A stretch of 64,000 nt of DNA from Paramecium pentaurelia (GCA_905183005.1 CAJJDO010000029.1:464091-528090); one strand, 5' to 3'. Positions 34,212 to 46,714 are shown, counted from the first letter of the stretch. A program made the numbers and translations. The notes: generated by a model not told the origin, from the letters alone.

Positions 34212-34583
34212 TCAACTGAGATTTAGAATTTCTTTTTCTATTTATTATATATCATTTATTAACTTTTTTTAATAATCTGATAGGTTCTCTTTTGAGTTTG
34301 TTTTTAATTTTTTCTTTTATAGTTTTAAATCAATTGATATAACCTTTACTGATTCCTTTGTCTGTTTATGTTGTTTACTATTTTTTGTATTGAAATGCAC
34401 TTCATAGTTGCTGTTCTAGATTTAAAATACTTGAATATTATTAATAGGTTCTTCAATTAACCTTTAAGTGGAGGCTTCAGTGTATTTGATATTTAGAAGT
34501 CTAAAAGGAGAACATTAGACATTAAATGCAGTGTTTTGAATCTTTGTGAGTGCTAACCGTTAACTATTATTACTAATTTACAT
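34212..34583 (-). CDS. Small Lys/Gln-rich orphan protein
   Basis: Frame from ATG 34583 to TGA 34212, 123 residues. The sequence is coding-like throughout (ALTKIQNTAFNVQCSPFRLL, NYEVHFNTKNSKQHKQTKES) and ends in a helix (SDYQKKLINDIQQIEKEIL). An in-frame ATG at 34610 would overlap the last codons of the histidine kinase upstream; I prefer 34583, which leaves a 19-base gap. I recognise no family. It converges on the pseudokinase gene. Confidence 0.6.
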
Positions 34584-34602
34584 ATAAATTAATTAATAAC
34601 TA

Positions 34603-37485
34603 TCATTCATGAGCTAATTATTCTAAATCATCTGCATAATTTAATTCGAAACATTAAAATTGCCTAGAAGATAGACATGGTGTGTCTCTGCTTTCTGTTT
34701 AATTTAACTTATTTATCATTTCCTCTAATGTTTTTAGAGTTATAGGTTTAATATAGACTTCTTTCATTCCAGCGTCAGTTAAATTGATTAAATCATCTTC
34801 TCCAGAAAATCCAGTCAATCCAAAAATAGGAATTTAGATTCTTGATTAATCTTTAAATAAAAACTTTATTTTTTAAGTCGCTTCTTATCCATTCATTATT
34901 GGCATTTGATAATCCATAATAATTGCCTTAAAGCCTTAACATTTATGTTCATCAAATAAAGAAATACTAGTTTCAATTAGATGAACACATTATTTTCCAT
35001 TATCAGCTTTTATTGATTGATATCCTAATTATTTAAGTAAAGATTCCAAAACTAATAAATTATATGGTTCATCATCAACAATTACAATTTTTTATTCACA
35101 AGTACAACCAGAACTCTTAAACAAACTCCCTTCCATATTTCTATAAAAACTAGATATATTATTATTAGAGATCATTTGCACACTTCCTTTTTTATTAGTC
35201 ATATTCATATTATTTAATGAAGATTTTTTTGTTTTATTAATCATATTTGTTCTACTGCTATTTTCTGGATCTGTCCAAATATTAAACTTAAAAGATTGGC
35301 TCTCAATATCTAGAATCTTCCCTTCTAATTCAATCTAAGAACCTTCTTTATTATATAAATCACTAGGCATGAATCCTTCTGTTAATTGTGTAATTCTACA
35401 TTTCACATGAATACAAACTGTAGTTCCTTAATCTTCTACTGAATCTATTGTTATGTAATTATCTTCTTCTTTTCCACTAATATACTTTATTAATGCATTT
35501 GATGCTCTCAATCCTAACATCATACCTGAAGCAGAATCTCTATCTAAATCTTAGAATGATTTCTCCTCATTTTTTAACAAATTTTATATTGCTTCTAATT
35601 TCTATTGATCTATTCCCATTCCACTATCTCGAATTTCGATTATATAGTATTCATATATATGAGTATTTGTTTATTATGGTTATGCATTTGAAAATGAACT
35701 TGGAGGATTTATAAATTATTATTTAAATATAGTGTTTTTTCTTAAAGGAAAATGAAATGAGCTCTCATTTAAATCTTGAGAACTTCTATATAATTGAGAA
35801 CCTAAAGAAGGTTATAGAGTTTTCTTCTCAATTTCTTTATTATGGATTATCTTATCCTTTTCTTAAATGCCCTTTGTAATTGTAATATAGATTTATCCAG
35901 TTTTATTATTAAATTTTATACTATTCGAAATTATATGGATCAAAATACTTTAAAATTTCTCATAATCCAAATTTTCATTTTATACTTAATTTATTTGTTT
36001 CTAAAATATTATTCTAATGTTTTTCATTTCAGCCTCTTCCTAAAATAAATCTATTGCTTCTTATATAACTGATAACAATTTGCATTTCTCTATTTTTGTT
36101 ACCAACTTCTTTTCTCTTATTAGATTATAATTTATTATTGAACTAATTATCAGATTTTAAATCCTACAATTATTAAATGCAGCTCTTAATAACTTATTTG
36201 TTTCTTTATCATAATTTAAGCTATTACATTAAATTACTTACAAGAAACCTTAAATCACATTTAATCTAGTTCTTAATTCATGAGAGATGGAACGAATTAC
36301 CTAACTTTTGAATTAATTAAGCTTCTTGTAATAAGAAGATTTAAAATTTGGAGATACATCATAAAGATTTAAAAGAATTGCATTTTTATTTAATCCATAT
36401 TGTAATTTAGTTTTAATTCTAGCCTCTACTATAATAGGATATTCATTTCCATAATTCTAATTTTCATATTAACATCTTAATGTATATATACATCCATATG
36501 TTTATTTTTCTAAGTTCTTAATCAACTTTAAGGCTTGATTTAAATTTATTTAGTTTTAATCAGTAGATTCAAATTTAGAATCAAGTCTATCTATACTATT
36601 TGAATTAAATTATTCCTTAACCTCTGATTATGGTAAAGTAAGATTCTCAAAAAATGACACTATTTCACTAGAAGCTGAGCTTAAAATAGATTCTTATGAG
36701 GGAAATCCTTATTTATTTGCAAGATTAATAGATTTTGTACCTGAAAGACCTCCAAAATTCAAAGAATTTATTAATCTTTTAGTAAAATTATTGGTAAATA
36801 GAACATCTTAGCAATTCTAATCTAATACACAAACAGCACTTGGAATGCTTTTCAGAGTTTGATCAGTAAATTATGAAACTTTGCTCAAATTTATTAATTG
36901 CTAATCCCAGAGGTACAATATCAAAATTATAAAAAATAAGATATTAATGGATTGTAAAGTCTTAAAATGGAAAGTGATCCCTCTAGCAAAATAATAAAGA
37001 TAAGATTTTAATAATATCATAATTCTTAATTTTATTGTTCTAACTATTACCAAAACAAGTAATAAGTTTATAAACAACTAACAAATTGTTAATTCTCTAT
37101 TCTCTATCTCATTAGTTAGATAAACTTCGATCAAAAACATCTAAAATGATGTTTCTATCAGAATAAATGTAAATATGATAAGTCTCAATTTATAAGATTC
37201 CCTTATATAATGAATAATTCTTTCAACAACACCTACATATAAAACTATAGCAACAAGTTATATATAAAAATAAAAAGTTGTGTAAGGCTTATTAAAAGTG
37301 GAGAAATATAAGGAGTTGTAAATAATTATGTATATAATTCCAATTATAGCATAAAATTTCACCAAAGTAATAAAAGTTGGCCATATTTTTTAAAGTATCA
37401 ATTAATTATGTTAAGCACTGTATCTCTCATTTCGATAATCATCTAATGTTGTTGATATTAAGTCTTTTAATTTTTTTATATACAT
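34603..37485 (-). CDS. Membrane-bound hybrid histidine kinase with C-terminal receiver domain
   Basis: Intronless, 960 residues. About five or six hydrophobic helices fill residues ~25-215 (KFYAIIGIIYIIIY, LFINLLLVLVIVRT, INILFFIILILYLW). A PAS-like stretch (SIPSAVCVLDQNCQDVLFTN) precedes the kinase: H box VIRSISHELRTRLN with the phosphorylated His at 402, N box IISNSIKFNN, G box IRDSGMGID. The receiver (about residues 805-930) has IVIVDDEPYN, the phospho-acceptor Asp858 in IIMDYQMPIMNG, GLTGFSG and YIKPIT. Signal flow should be His402 to Asp858, then to a separate HPt protein. The input is unknown. Two-component hybrids are present in ciliates but absent from animals. Confidence 0.95.
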
Positions 37486-37657
37486 ATTAAAAATTATTCA
37501 TTCAAACTTGTTAGCTTGTTGCAAATAACAAAATTATTGTTTTCAAAATATTATTTATAATAGAGATAGACAATTATTAAGTTATGAAGATTTTTGTATA
37601 TAAAGATGTTTTAAACAAGAAAGTTTAATATTTATACATTATTATAATATTATTCCT

Positions 37658-38298
37658 TCAATCATAATAGACTCTTCCAGTCATCATATTATAGAAATTT
37701 TCAAAGGTTACAAAACCATCATCATCAAGATCAGCTTTTCTAAATATTTTTTTTATTTCCTCATCATTTAAATCATCTCCTAGATCAACTGAGACTCTTT
37801 TCAATTCATCCCAAGTAATTCTACCTATACTCACTCAATAAGATATACCTTCACGATTTAGATCAAACAAATTAAAAGTTCTCATTAAAGAACTTCTTGT
37901 CTCTTTTAAGTTTTATTTAACTGTAGCCAATTTAATAAAATTATCAAATGAAAATCCTCCTTAATTGTCTTGATCAATTTCTCCTAAAACCTAATAAATC
38001 ATTTTATTTTGAGCTCTGAGTCCTAATTCTTCAAAAGCCCCCTTTAATTCAGATGGATCAATTGTACCACTTCCATCATCATCAAATAAATCAAAAGCTT
38101 TCTAAATATAGATAAATTTCTATAATTATTAACCTTTAATTCAATAACTTCATCTCGACTTAAATTTTATCTCACATATATATCTGGATTGAATTATTTA
38201 TCCTCTTAAACTGGTTTTTATGGAGGAGGAGGTGGTGGAGGAGGCTATTAAACATTCTTCGATTCTTTTTTTGATTGTTAACGAGGATTTGATCTCAT
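37658..38298 (-). CDS. Centrin-family EF-hand protein with poly-Pro N-terminus
   Basis: About 195 residues. The N-terminus is basic and contains seven consecutive Pro (NVQQPPPPPPPQKP). Four EF-hands follow: FDLFDDDGSGTIDPSEL (canonical), IDQDNQGGFSFDNF (Asn/Gln-rich and probably weak), FDLNREGRITWDEL and ADLDDDGFVTFENF (canonical). VRQNLSRDEVIELKKAFDLF before the first hand is the standard centrin start. Centrins form contractile calcium-sensitive fibres in basal bodies and, in Paramecium, the infraciliary lattice. Introns of 32 nt (38102-38133) and 24 nt (37825-37848). The poly-Pro leader is unusual for a centrin and could bind a WW, SH3-like or profilin partner. Confidence 0.9.
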
Positions 38299-38332
38299 TT
38301 ATTAGATTTATATAAAAATATATAATGATAAT

Positions 38333-38852
38333 TCAAATTAAATAATTTTATTCATTCTTCATATACAATAATATATATATTCTCTCTATTAATTCAGAAT
38401 TCTAAATTTTAATACTGTCTTTTTTAATTGAATTTTAAGTGTAAATTTGAAAATTTAATTTTTTAATCCTAATTACTGGCATCATATCCTTCTTCACCTT
38501 CTTTTCATTATATATTTTTACTTCTTTCTTATATTTTTAACACTTTGATTATTTTATAGTTGCTTTATTTTTATTTTATTCATCCTCTAGTTTATACATT
38601 ATCTTTATTTAAAAGATACTAAATTTATTAAAATATAAATTACCACAACTCCTCTTTCTATCTTGGATTAAAGTTTCACATTCGAATCAATTATTAATAA
38701 TTTAAGTTTGATTGATCTAAATACGTGATTGATATTGATCTTAACTTCTTTAATTGTATAATTTATTGAAAATTAAGATTCCTATTCGATTCCTTAATTT
38801 AAGAGCAAGTTTTTGATTCATTTAAATAATTAAGATTTTCCTGAGCTAACAT
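38333..38852 (-). CDS. Orphan Lys-rich protein, model incomplete
   Basis: ATG 38852 starts MLAQENLNYLNESKTCSQIK; TGA lies at 38333, only 34 bases before the centrin ATG. The second half is clearly coding (YKLEDEQNKNKATIKQSK, KYKKEVKIYNEKKVKKDMMP). One 25 nt intron (gtaatttatattttaataaa...) is plausible near 38640 but does not unite both halves perfectly, so another intron or a decayed copy is possible. No family recognised. Confidence 0.45.
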
Positions 38853-39114
38853 TTACTCTGAAATGTTTTAATTTAAAGCAATCCTATATTTAATAAAAAA
38901 AATTATGAAACTATATAGTTTCATAAGTTTTCTATGCTGCAAAATTATTTAAATGATTATATATTCTAGTATTAAATTAAGAAATAGTACAGTATTTAAT
39001 GAAAATAGACCTAAATAATTTAAGTAAATATATAATTATGTTTAAGTTATAAAAGATATTAATCTTAAATCATATAATATATTAAATAATAAATAAATAA
39101 TCATTACAAAATCT
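38853..39114. other. Intergenic spacer
   Basis: 262 AT-rich bases between two minus-strand orphan genes. Nothing recognised. Confidence 0.4.
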
Positions 39115-39554
39115 TCAATCACTACTTGAAGATGTGTTGATTTATAATAATAATTTAGTTTTCCAAAGCTGAAAACATTGTTGCAATTAAATTTCTTATA
39201 TCAAATTATTTGTTAAGTTTTGAAAAGATTTTAATCTTAACTAATTTTAAGTAGGTTAATAAAATGAAGTCTTAGATTTGAAATCTCTTCTAATTTAGTC
39301 AACACTTCTACTTTCATGAATAAATTGACATCTAGCTCCATTCAGATCAGTAAAGGAATATCTGTTGATATTTTTAATAGTCTTTTCAGCCCATTTGGGT
39401 TACTTAGGTGTATAATTATTCATATCAACATTCAGAACTACGTCTATATTTTAATAATATTTGATAATGAAAACCTTTCAGAATTAATCTATTAATCTTT
39501 CTTATGAATTGAGCTTCTCTGCTTACAAGTTCTCTACTTAATTGTATCCTGCAT
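39115..39554 (-). CDS. Small orphan protein, Gln/Arg-rich
   Basis: The 3' exon is convincing: NNYTPKQPKWAEKTIKNINR, FTDLNGARCQFIHESRSVDQ, SFQNLTNNLIQEIQLQQCFQ and a Ser-rich end before TGA 39115. Upstream, the phase that continues it best reads LSRELVSREAQFIRKINRL across a ~31 nt intron (gttttcattatc...), but its ATG was not found; the ATG at 39554 is in another phase. So the 5' end is uncertain. No family recognised. Confidence 0.5.
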
Positions 39555-39719
39555 GAACAATAAGTTGAATCTTAATCAGAAAAGAAATAATATATAATAA
39601 TAATAATTTTGTATTAAAATTAGTACTATTTGGTATAAGAATGTTATAAAGTAGTCTTCAAAATGATTTTTTTTTTAATATTTTTTATTTATAATATATT
39701 TAATAGTAAGTAATATTAC

Positions 39720-41309
39720 TCATTTTATTTTAAGCTTGAATCTATTAGTTCTATCTGAGAGAATATCCCTTGTTGTTTTTTCTTCTTAAACCATTGTACT
39801 TAGAAAAGGATTCGAAAATCTTTTGGATTCAGGAATTTTATGAATTTCTATCTTATTAATTATTTATTATGAATTATTGCGTCCATGTTTAAGATCAAAG
39901 TATATTGGACTCTAAACTCTTTCAGTTTAACAACTTTAATCTGCAGTTTAGGGTTGTATTTATGAAATTATAGAACTCTTATTGCTCAAATCACAAAATC
40001 TTACTTCTGATCCTCTATATGTAAATGATTTATCTTAATTTTCTTTTTCAACAATGAGTCCTTTGATTTAATTTATTATTATTTTCTATTTTCTCATATT
40101 TGATGCTATTTATTACTCTACATTTTAAACAATAACTTTAGTTTCCTACTCTTTTTATACATTTTAATATAAAGTATTTAAGTTTTTATGTAATCCATTA
40201 TTAATAACAAAATAACTATTCAATTACTATTCAAGATTTTAGATTTCAATTGATATTGATCTTTTAGGTTATTCAATTTAAATCTAAGTTATAGCCTAAG
40301 TCAATTGAGTTTTGATAGCACATGCTTATTGAGCATATTTCAAAGTATTTTCAGTTTCTTCACTAAATTATTTACTTATACATGCAATAAATAGAGTCAT
40401 AGAATTACCACTTAGAGATTATTTTAATATTCTTGTTAATTTAGAATTTCTATAAGGAATGTGTGATTTACATTAATTTAACATCATAATACATTATCCT
40501 AATGCCAATAGAGATTTATTAATATTTTAACCTTCTTATTAAATCTTCTATGTTCCTCCATTTTTATAATTATAACATCTTTCACTACCTGCCAAATCTG
40601 CTAATATTAATTTACCATCATATTTAATATTTTATTTTTCATCATAATTCACTACTTATATCTATACTATAGCATGTGATCTAGAAGAATATTAATTACT
40701 AGCAGTAGAAGCTAATTATCTTCGTTTTTATGCTTATTATATTAATTAAATAAGATGATCTTCATCAACTATGCATTATTATGATAAACCTGGAATTTAA
40801 GTGTCTCCATTTTTATCTTCTTAAACCTATAGATTTTATGCGTTTTATTCTAACAAATCAATAATCTGTTCATTATATATTTCATAAAAACTAATTTTTA
40901 TAAATCCATTTTTCTTTAGCTAAAAAAGTTCTTTAACTGCTTAATATACTATGCCATAATGATCCTTTAATTTATTATTTTATTACATGTGAGTTCCCAA
41001 ACATTGTATGAGTTTTCCCAGATCCTGTCATACCATAACATAAAACTGTCATATTGAAACCTTCAAATATTTTGCTTATAAATTTTGATAAAGTCTACTA
41101 AATTATACAATAATACTCCTTCATAAACTGATAAATTGGAATCATTTTCAGTAAATATTTTCTGAAAACTCATTTCTCTGTTTGATATTCTAAGCTAATT
41201 ATGTAAATTTAATAGTTACGATATTTTCATTAACAACTTCAATTGTATTACTAGAATCTTAATGGGAGCGTATACGAACAAAAACCTAAAAAGGTTGGTT
41301 GATTTTCAT
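39720..41309 (-). CDS. Kinesin motor protein with short tail
   Basis: About 505 residues. The motor domain is N-terminal: VFVRIRSHQDS (first strand), LCYGMTGSGKTHTMFGN (P-loop), FIKISFYEIYNEQIIDLL, SNQYSSRSHAIVQIQV (switch I), LILADLAGSERCYN (switch II), INKSLLALGQCIMML and HIPYRNSKLTRILKQSLSG. ETENTLKYAQQACAIKTQL ends the motor. Nucleotide- and microtubule-binding residues are intact, so it should be an active ATPase. The tail is only ~170 residues, with a short coiled-coil region and basic/Ser-rich end. Introns of 25, 22 and 22 nt (41195-41219, 41095-41116, 40965-40986). Subfamily uncertain; the short tail argues against long-range cargo transport. Confidence 0.93.
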
Positions 41310-41499
41310 ATAAAATTTATTTAACGTATATATATAATATAATATTTATATAATTAATACTTAATATAAGAAAATTGCAAGTACGTTCACCTTCATATAC
41401 CTTTAAATTATATTCTTAAACAATCTAATAATATTGATTACAATGAAACATAACTATTTAAATATGATTATATAATAGTTAAATCATAAAGAATCTATA

Positions 41500-41859
41500 T
41501 CAAAACAACTATGCAATAATTCTCTCCTCCTTCTTTTTCATTATTAAATTTGTATCCTATTTTTGTTTCTATTATCTTTCATTTTAATAGCTTTCTAACG
41601 GTTTTTCTAAGAGTTCACTTTTATGTTTTTATTAAAGACATTTACAAAATAAGTAAAATCTTTCTTTGTCATTTAATTTCTTTTAAAGGAAATCTAAATC
41701 AGATAATAATAGAAATAAGCAATCAATATGTAATACTGCTTTTTCAATTTAATCTAACTTAAGAGTTGCAGCAAATTAGAAGTTCAGATTCTTATCTTTA
41801 GCAAGTAGTTATTGAATAAATTAATAAATTCTAATTTCTATCTTTTAAGGATCAATCAT
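41500..41859 (-). CDS. Small helical orphan protein
   Basis: Intronless, 119 residues (MIDPQKIEIRIYQFIQQLLA ... KEERIIAQLF). It is helical and charged with Leu-rich middle (KLDQIEKAVLHIDCLFLLLS). The end is Lys/Gln-rich. Codon use looks genuine (Gln as TAA). No family recognised; size and helicity resemble small subunits of coiled-coil or vesicle-tether complexes, but that is speculation. Confidence 0.6.
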
Positions 41860-42010
41860 TTTTGATATACATTAAATTAAAAATTAACATAGAAGTAATT
41901 TCTATTTATTATTATTAATAAAATTACTAAATGTTATAATATTGATTATTTTGCAGTTCTTTCAATATGGCTTAATATGACATTTAAAGATTCTAAAATT
42001 AACCTAATAT

Positions 42011-43090
42011 TCAATTTTAATAATATTACATATTATAATTTGGATCTAATAATGAAGAGTAATCAATAAAAAATACTTTAAAGAAATCTGGATAATCTAG
42101 AAATAGATTTTAATTCATTTTGATTTCTTTATTAATAGCATTTTCAATTATGAAATTACTTGTGTGTCTTTTTACTAAAGAGAATAATGCTTTAATAAGA
42201 AGTGGTTAATTAAAATTTAGATTATTGACAATGAATTCTTGATTATCAAGTTTAATCATTTTTTGATTGACTAAAGAAGTGAATCTACCCCAAATTTTAT
42301 CATTAAAACTTTTAGTTTAAGTCCATTTCTCAAAAAATATATATTCTTCTTTAAATTAAATTTCTTCTGGAGCTTTTAAGATTCCTAAATTAAGAATTGT
42401 GTCATTTGAAAAGTTCAATTATATTAATATATCAACAATTCTTTTCTTATCATCACATTCCAATAAATAATTAAGTAATATTTCTATACCTTTATTAATT
42501 GTTTATGATCTTTTAATAGTAATAGCAATTAATTTTGTATCAAAATTACATAAATCTTCAAATTTTGGATTGATTCTTAAATGATAAGATATTAATAGGC
42601 TTAATTTAGGATAATATTATAATATTAAATCAAGTTCATATTATTATATTTATTCATCAAACATGAGTGAAAGAGACAAAACTTCTTTTTTAGTTTAATA
42701 ATTCATTAATACTATATCTAATGATGAATTAAGAAATTAAGTATTTTATGTATTAAAGATTAAGTTAAGAAGTGGTAATTTTATTTATGGATTTATTAAA
42801 AATGACATAAGTTAGAAAGGAAACAAATTAGGATCACTTCTACTTAAAAATTGTTGAGCTTCAATTTATGAGATTTCCTTTCTAAGATACCATAACAAAA
42901 CTATTTCTGAATATAGTTAATCAGGTGTTTAGAGTAATATAAAATTGGAAACATTATGAGATAATAATCTTCCTTATAAAAATTCCTTTAGAATAACAAG
43001 TTTAGTTTTTTGTTGTTCAAAATTTTGAATTAATGATAGTGTTTTGTGATGGAATCCTCTATTTGGACAAATAATTGTATAATTATTCAT
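42011..43090 (-). CDS. Orphan protein with helical-repeat character
   Basis: Intronless, 359 residues from ATG 43090 to TGA 42011. Leu/Ile-rich helices repeat along the chain (FEQQKTKLVILKEFLQGRL, LYSEIVLLWYLRKEISQIEA, TINKGIEILLNYLLECDD, FNQPLLIKALFSLVKRHTSN), suggesting an alpha-solenoid. No motif or family was recognised. It is followed 26 bases upstream by the end of the channel gene on the same strand. Confidence 0.65.
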
Positions 43091-43116
43091 AATATAAAAA
43101 TAAATATTAAATGAGT

Positions 43117-45267
43117 TCAAGGTAAATAAACAAATTAAATCTGATTTGAATCAACTTCAATTGATTAGTTTTTAAATTCTATAATAACTTTTGATGATTT
43201 AGTAGTTTTAAGTATACTTTATTCTGATTTTGTTAATTAACTGAATTTAGGAAAATGTAAATTGCCAATATTTGTGAGATATCCATAGAGTGATATTAAT
43301 AATTTACGATGAATTGTATTTTCATATGAAAAAAGTGCTCTTTAATATTTAAGTAATAGATATATTAGATTTCTTGATTAATTGATTTTAAAAACTCTAG
43401 GTGATTAACGTTTTACTATAGTTTCTACATTTGTATCAGTATATTGATATAAATTCAAATCACCATCTTAATTTAATCTAGGTTTAAATGAAATTCCTAA
43501 AATTTACTATTTATATGAATGTTAATTGTACCTAAAATATTTCACATGCTTAAGCCATAAATGCAGGAATGAGTAAAAATTAACACACTAAAATATAAAA
43601 CATAATAATAAAAGCAGCAAAAAAATGACCTTTTTATACAAATCCTTTAGATAAACTACCATCCCAATCATCTAAAGTTAGAGTTTACAAATAAATAAGT
43701 AATGTATCTAATAAATTTATTGATTCAAATGAATGATATGAAGATTTAATTATTCCCATAACAATCAATGTTAAAATAAGCATAAGGATATATGGAGAAA
43801 GGGAAGATGATAGAACTCTAATGGCAATATAACTAATATCTCTAATACTTGGATTTGTTAAGATTTTAAACATTATAAGGATTGGACTGTATTTAATTTA
43901 TTGAGTAGTTATCAATTCTAAAAGTGAATAACAAAAAGCAATTGGTCCTGAAAGTACATGAAATGTAAGTTAAATGTTTGAATAATATGAATTATATGCT
44001 TCAATATCTTTCAAAACTATTACTGCAATCCAATGTAATGTATAAATGAGTGATACAAATATATGAAAGCAAATATAATGAAAATCATTAATACTATTAA
44101 GTTTATTCTACATATTTGCATAAAATAATTGAATTATCCACACAAGAAGAACAATTCTTGATTATTATTTTCCAAATATAATTGAATAATATTTTTAAGG
44201 TAATAAATTTTATGATCTACGAGATATAGATTATTCATCAATATCTACTTTGCCTTATTTAACTAATTCATCTAATATCATAACATCAATTTAAAATGCT
44301 TAAATTAAAAACCAAAAAAACATTGCCAAAATAGTTATAAAAGAGAATATTAAGACTATTACTGAGATACCAGTTTTTGGTAATAATTATTTAGTTATAT
44401 CACCCCATCCATCTATAGTTAATATCTATAATAAAGTAAATGCACTAACTCCTATATTCTTAAAATAATGTCTATTAACATCACAATATAGAATAGTACA
44501 TAAATATGTAAATACAAAATAAATTACTATTGATGTGAATATTAAAGGTAAACTATTTACAAAAGTATTATAAATATCGGATAAATTTTACTTTTAAAAA
44601 TTAGTTGCAAACAATTTTAACGATTTTAATATTATTGAAAACCAGCAAAATTAATGAAATTACATGAAATATGCAACATTCAAAAATAATTAAACTGGAC
44701 CACTTAGCAAATGCAAAATTATATTTATATGAAAATCACTCTCCATCTTCTTAACTCTTAATAATTTAAGATATTTATTTACTTGTAATAACTATCATAT
44801 ATATAATAAAGACTTGTTATGAAATCTACTAATAGTCCAATATACTTTTTATAATCATGTTATCTAGGAGAAAGCATATGTTCCAAATGAAGACTAATAT
44901 TTATTATATAAGTGCCTATCATAATAAATAATAGTGTTTCATTTTCCCCTCTTAATCTATATTTAGATGATAATGCTTCATTAATGACATCAATATTAGG
45001 TCTCGATTGTTTATTATTTGATCCTACATTAGCACTATTTTCTAATTCAAATTCTTTAATGATTGAATCAGCCATCCTAGATTTTGCAGGAGTTTCTATG
45101 TCTGACAATATTTCTGAATCACATTATTAGATAGTCCATTAATTTTAATCAGTTACTTAGGTCGGTTGAGTTTGTTTAGGATTGGCATAACGAAAAAAAT
45201 CTTCTGTATCTGCAGAAGAACTATTCTTCTTCTTCAGTATGATTGTTTCTCTAAAATAATTATTCAT
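43117..45267 (-). CDS. Two-repeat (12-TM) voltage-gated-type cation channel
   Basis: 699 residues; two 6-TM repeats. Repeat I: hydrophobic segments from ~125, pore helix and filter AFTLLQILTIDGWGDITKQL, then a long S6 (VIVLIFSFITILAMFFWFLI). Repeat II: S1-S4 after ~365, pore LLIYLQTLTLDDWDGSLSKG, S6 FFAAFIIMFYILVCQFLL. Both filters follow T-(I/L)-D-x-W, as in Cav, NaChBac and CatSper pores, where the acidic residue selects Ca2+ or Na+. The S4 regions (SIILKSLKLFATN; MFKILTNPSIRDISYIAIRV) carry few Lys/Arg, so voltage sensitivity may be weak. Long cytosolic tails flank the core; the C-tail has DQDGDLN. Introns 44757-44782 (26 nt) and 43507-43531 (25 nt). Topology resembles two-pore channels, but those lack TxDxW. 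Confidence 0.88.
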
Positions 45268-45279
45268 TAATATAAGTAA

Positions 45280-45952
45280 TCAGTTATTATACAATTTATC
45301 TTTTAATCTTCTTGCTATGATTTAATAATTTTTGTTTTTGATTTCTGGTAATGTATTCACAATCCTTATGTTTTCTGAATTAGATATTCTAACTCTGTTA
45401 TTGTTTCTCAAAGTGGAAAGAGATAATAATCGCAATTAATTTATCTTTTATACTTATAGACATTTCTAACTCTATTTAATACTCTCTATTTAATAAATAG
45501 GTTTTTTAATTTAATCTCTGCTGGTTCTCTCTATTGGAATTGTCTAATAAGTAGCCTTACTGAAATATTATATCAGCTTATACACATTTAAAATCTCTTT
45601 TATTTTATAAGATAATTGTTCTTAATACGTTGAACATTCATTTATTTCTATTCAATTGATCTTGCTGATAATTTTGAACAATCGCTGCTTATAGATTATC
45701 TAGATGACTATTAAATTATATCTTAAAAATTACTTAACAATAAAAACTAGACTTGATATTCACTATTTTATTAAGTAACCTATTATTTTCTGATATAATT
45801 TCCTATTACTTTATTATATCTTTCCTTCTTGAATCCAAAAATTTATTCCTTCTACTAGATTCTATAATTTTTATATAATTCTTATCATTGTTATTTTATC
45901 TATTAGATATCTCACTTAATCTTCTCTTATGACATGAATAACTCCTGGGCAT
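45280..45952 (-). CDS. Basic orphan protein
   Basis: 206 residues after removal of two 26 nt introns (45708-45733, 45560-45585); the length is then an exact codon multiple. It is Arg/Lys/Ser-rich (MPRSYSCHKRRLSEISNR, RLLSLSTLRNNNRVRISNSE, IIARRLKDKLYNN), with some coiled-coil potential in the middle. No family recognised. Its stop lies only 12 bases upstream of the channel start on the same strand; ciliate genes are not operonic, so this simply shows tight packing. Confidence 0.6.
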
Positions 45953-46714
45953 CTATTTTATATAATTACCATTCTCTGTATTCCATTTAATATTTTGTAT
46001 TGTTCAATGAAAATGATTACATAATTAATATTAAATAAATTTTGTAAAAAATCTAAGAAAGAAATCAATAAGTAGTTTCAATCATAATAATCAATTAATT
46101 ATAACAGGATGTAAGAGAAATATAATAAATAAAAAAGAATATTAATTTAATAATAGTCAAAATTTTGATTATTAAAGTATAAACAAATATTTTTATATTT
46201 AAATGCTAAAAGTAAGGTAGAATATTTCAATAATCTTAAATCAAATCTTTTAAGTTGGTAAGATTTCAAGCACCTTTTACTTATATATAACTATTATATT
46301 TGTTAATATAACTAACAAAATATACAGAATTTTAGATTGTTTTAGTGGTTGTAAAAATAGTTGAATCTTGATCTATTAGATCATTGAAAATCTTACAGAT
46401 CCAAATTTATAACATATATAAATATTCAAAAAGAATGTGGATTTTAATCAATTAAGAAACTACAATCATTAGATATATAAGTGTATGTTTAATTAAGCAT
46501 ATTCAAAAATAATTGTTGAATAATAAGAGTTGATTCAAAAGATTAATAATTTATTTGAAGATTGGAGAATGATATTTATATAATTAAGATTTAATTGATT
46601 AAAATATCTAGAAATTTTACAAAAATCAAGCTTAGATATTACAGAATAGTTAAGAGAACTAGATTAAGAATTAAATATATAATTTATTTATTAAATTGCC
46701 TTTATTTTTATTTC
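45953..46714 (+). pseudogene. Intergenic region with plus-strand gene remnant (about 46330-46710)
   Basis: The first ~370 bases show nothing. From about 46330 one plus-strand frame reads like a real protein (IYQIIENLTDPNLQHIQIFK, QAYSKIIVEQQELIQKINNL, QKSSLDITEQLRELDQEL), but TGA interrupts it at least twice and no start is seen. It runs right up to the LRR gene. Probable decayed gene. Confidence 0.4.

Noticed and set aside
35493..36048. Plus-strand hydrophobic ORFs opposite the histidine kinase
   Set aside because: Antisense shadows of the intact HK frame, whose H, N, G and receiver motifs are unambiguous.
44912..45130. Plus-strand ORF opposite the channel N-terminus
   Set aside because: It is antisense to a well-supported gene and has no family features.
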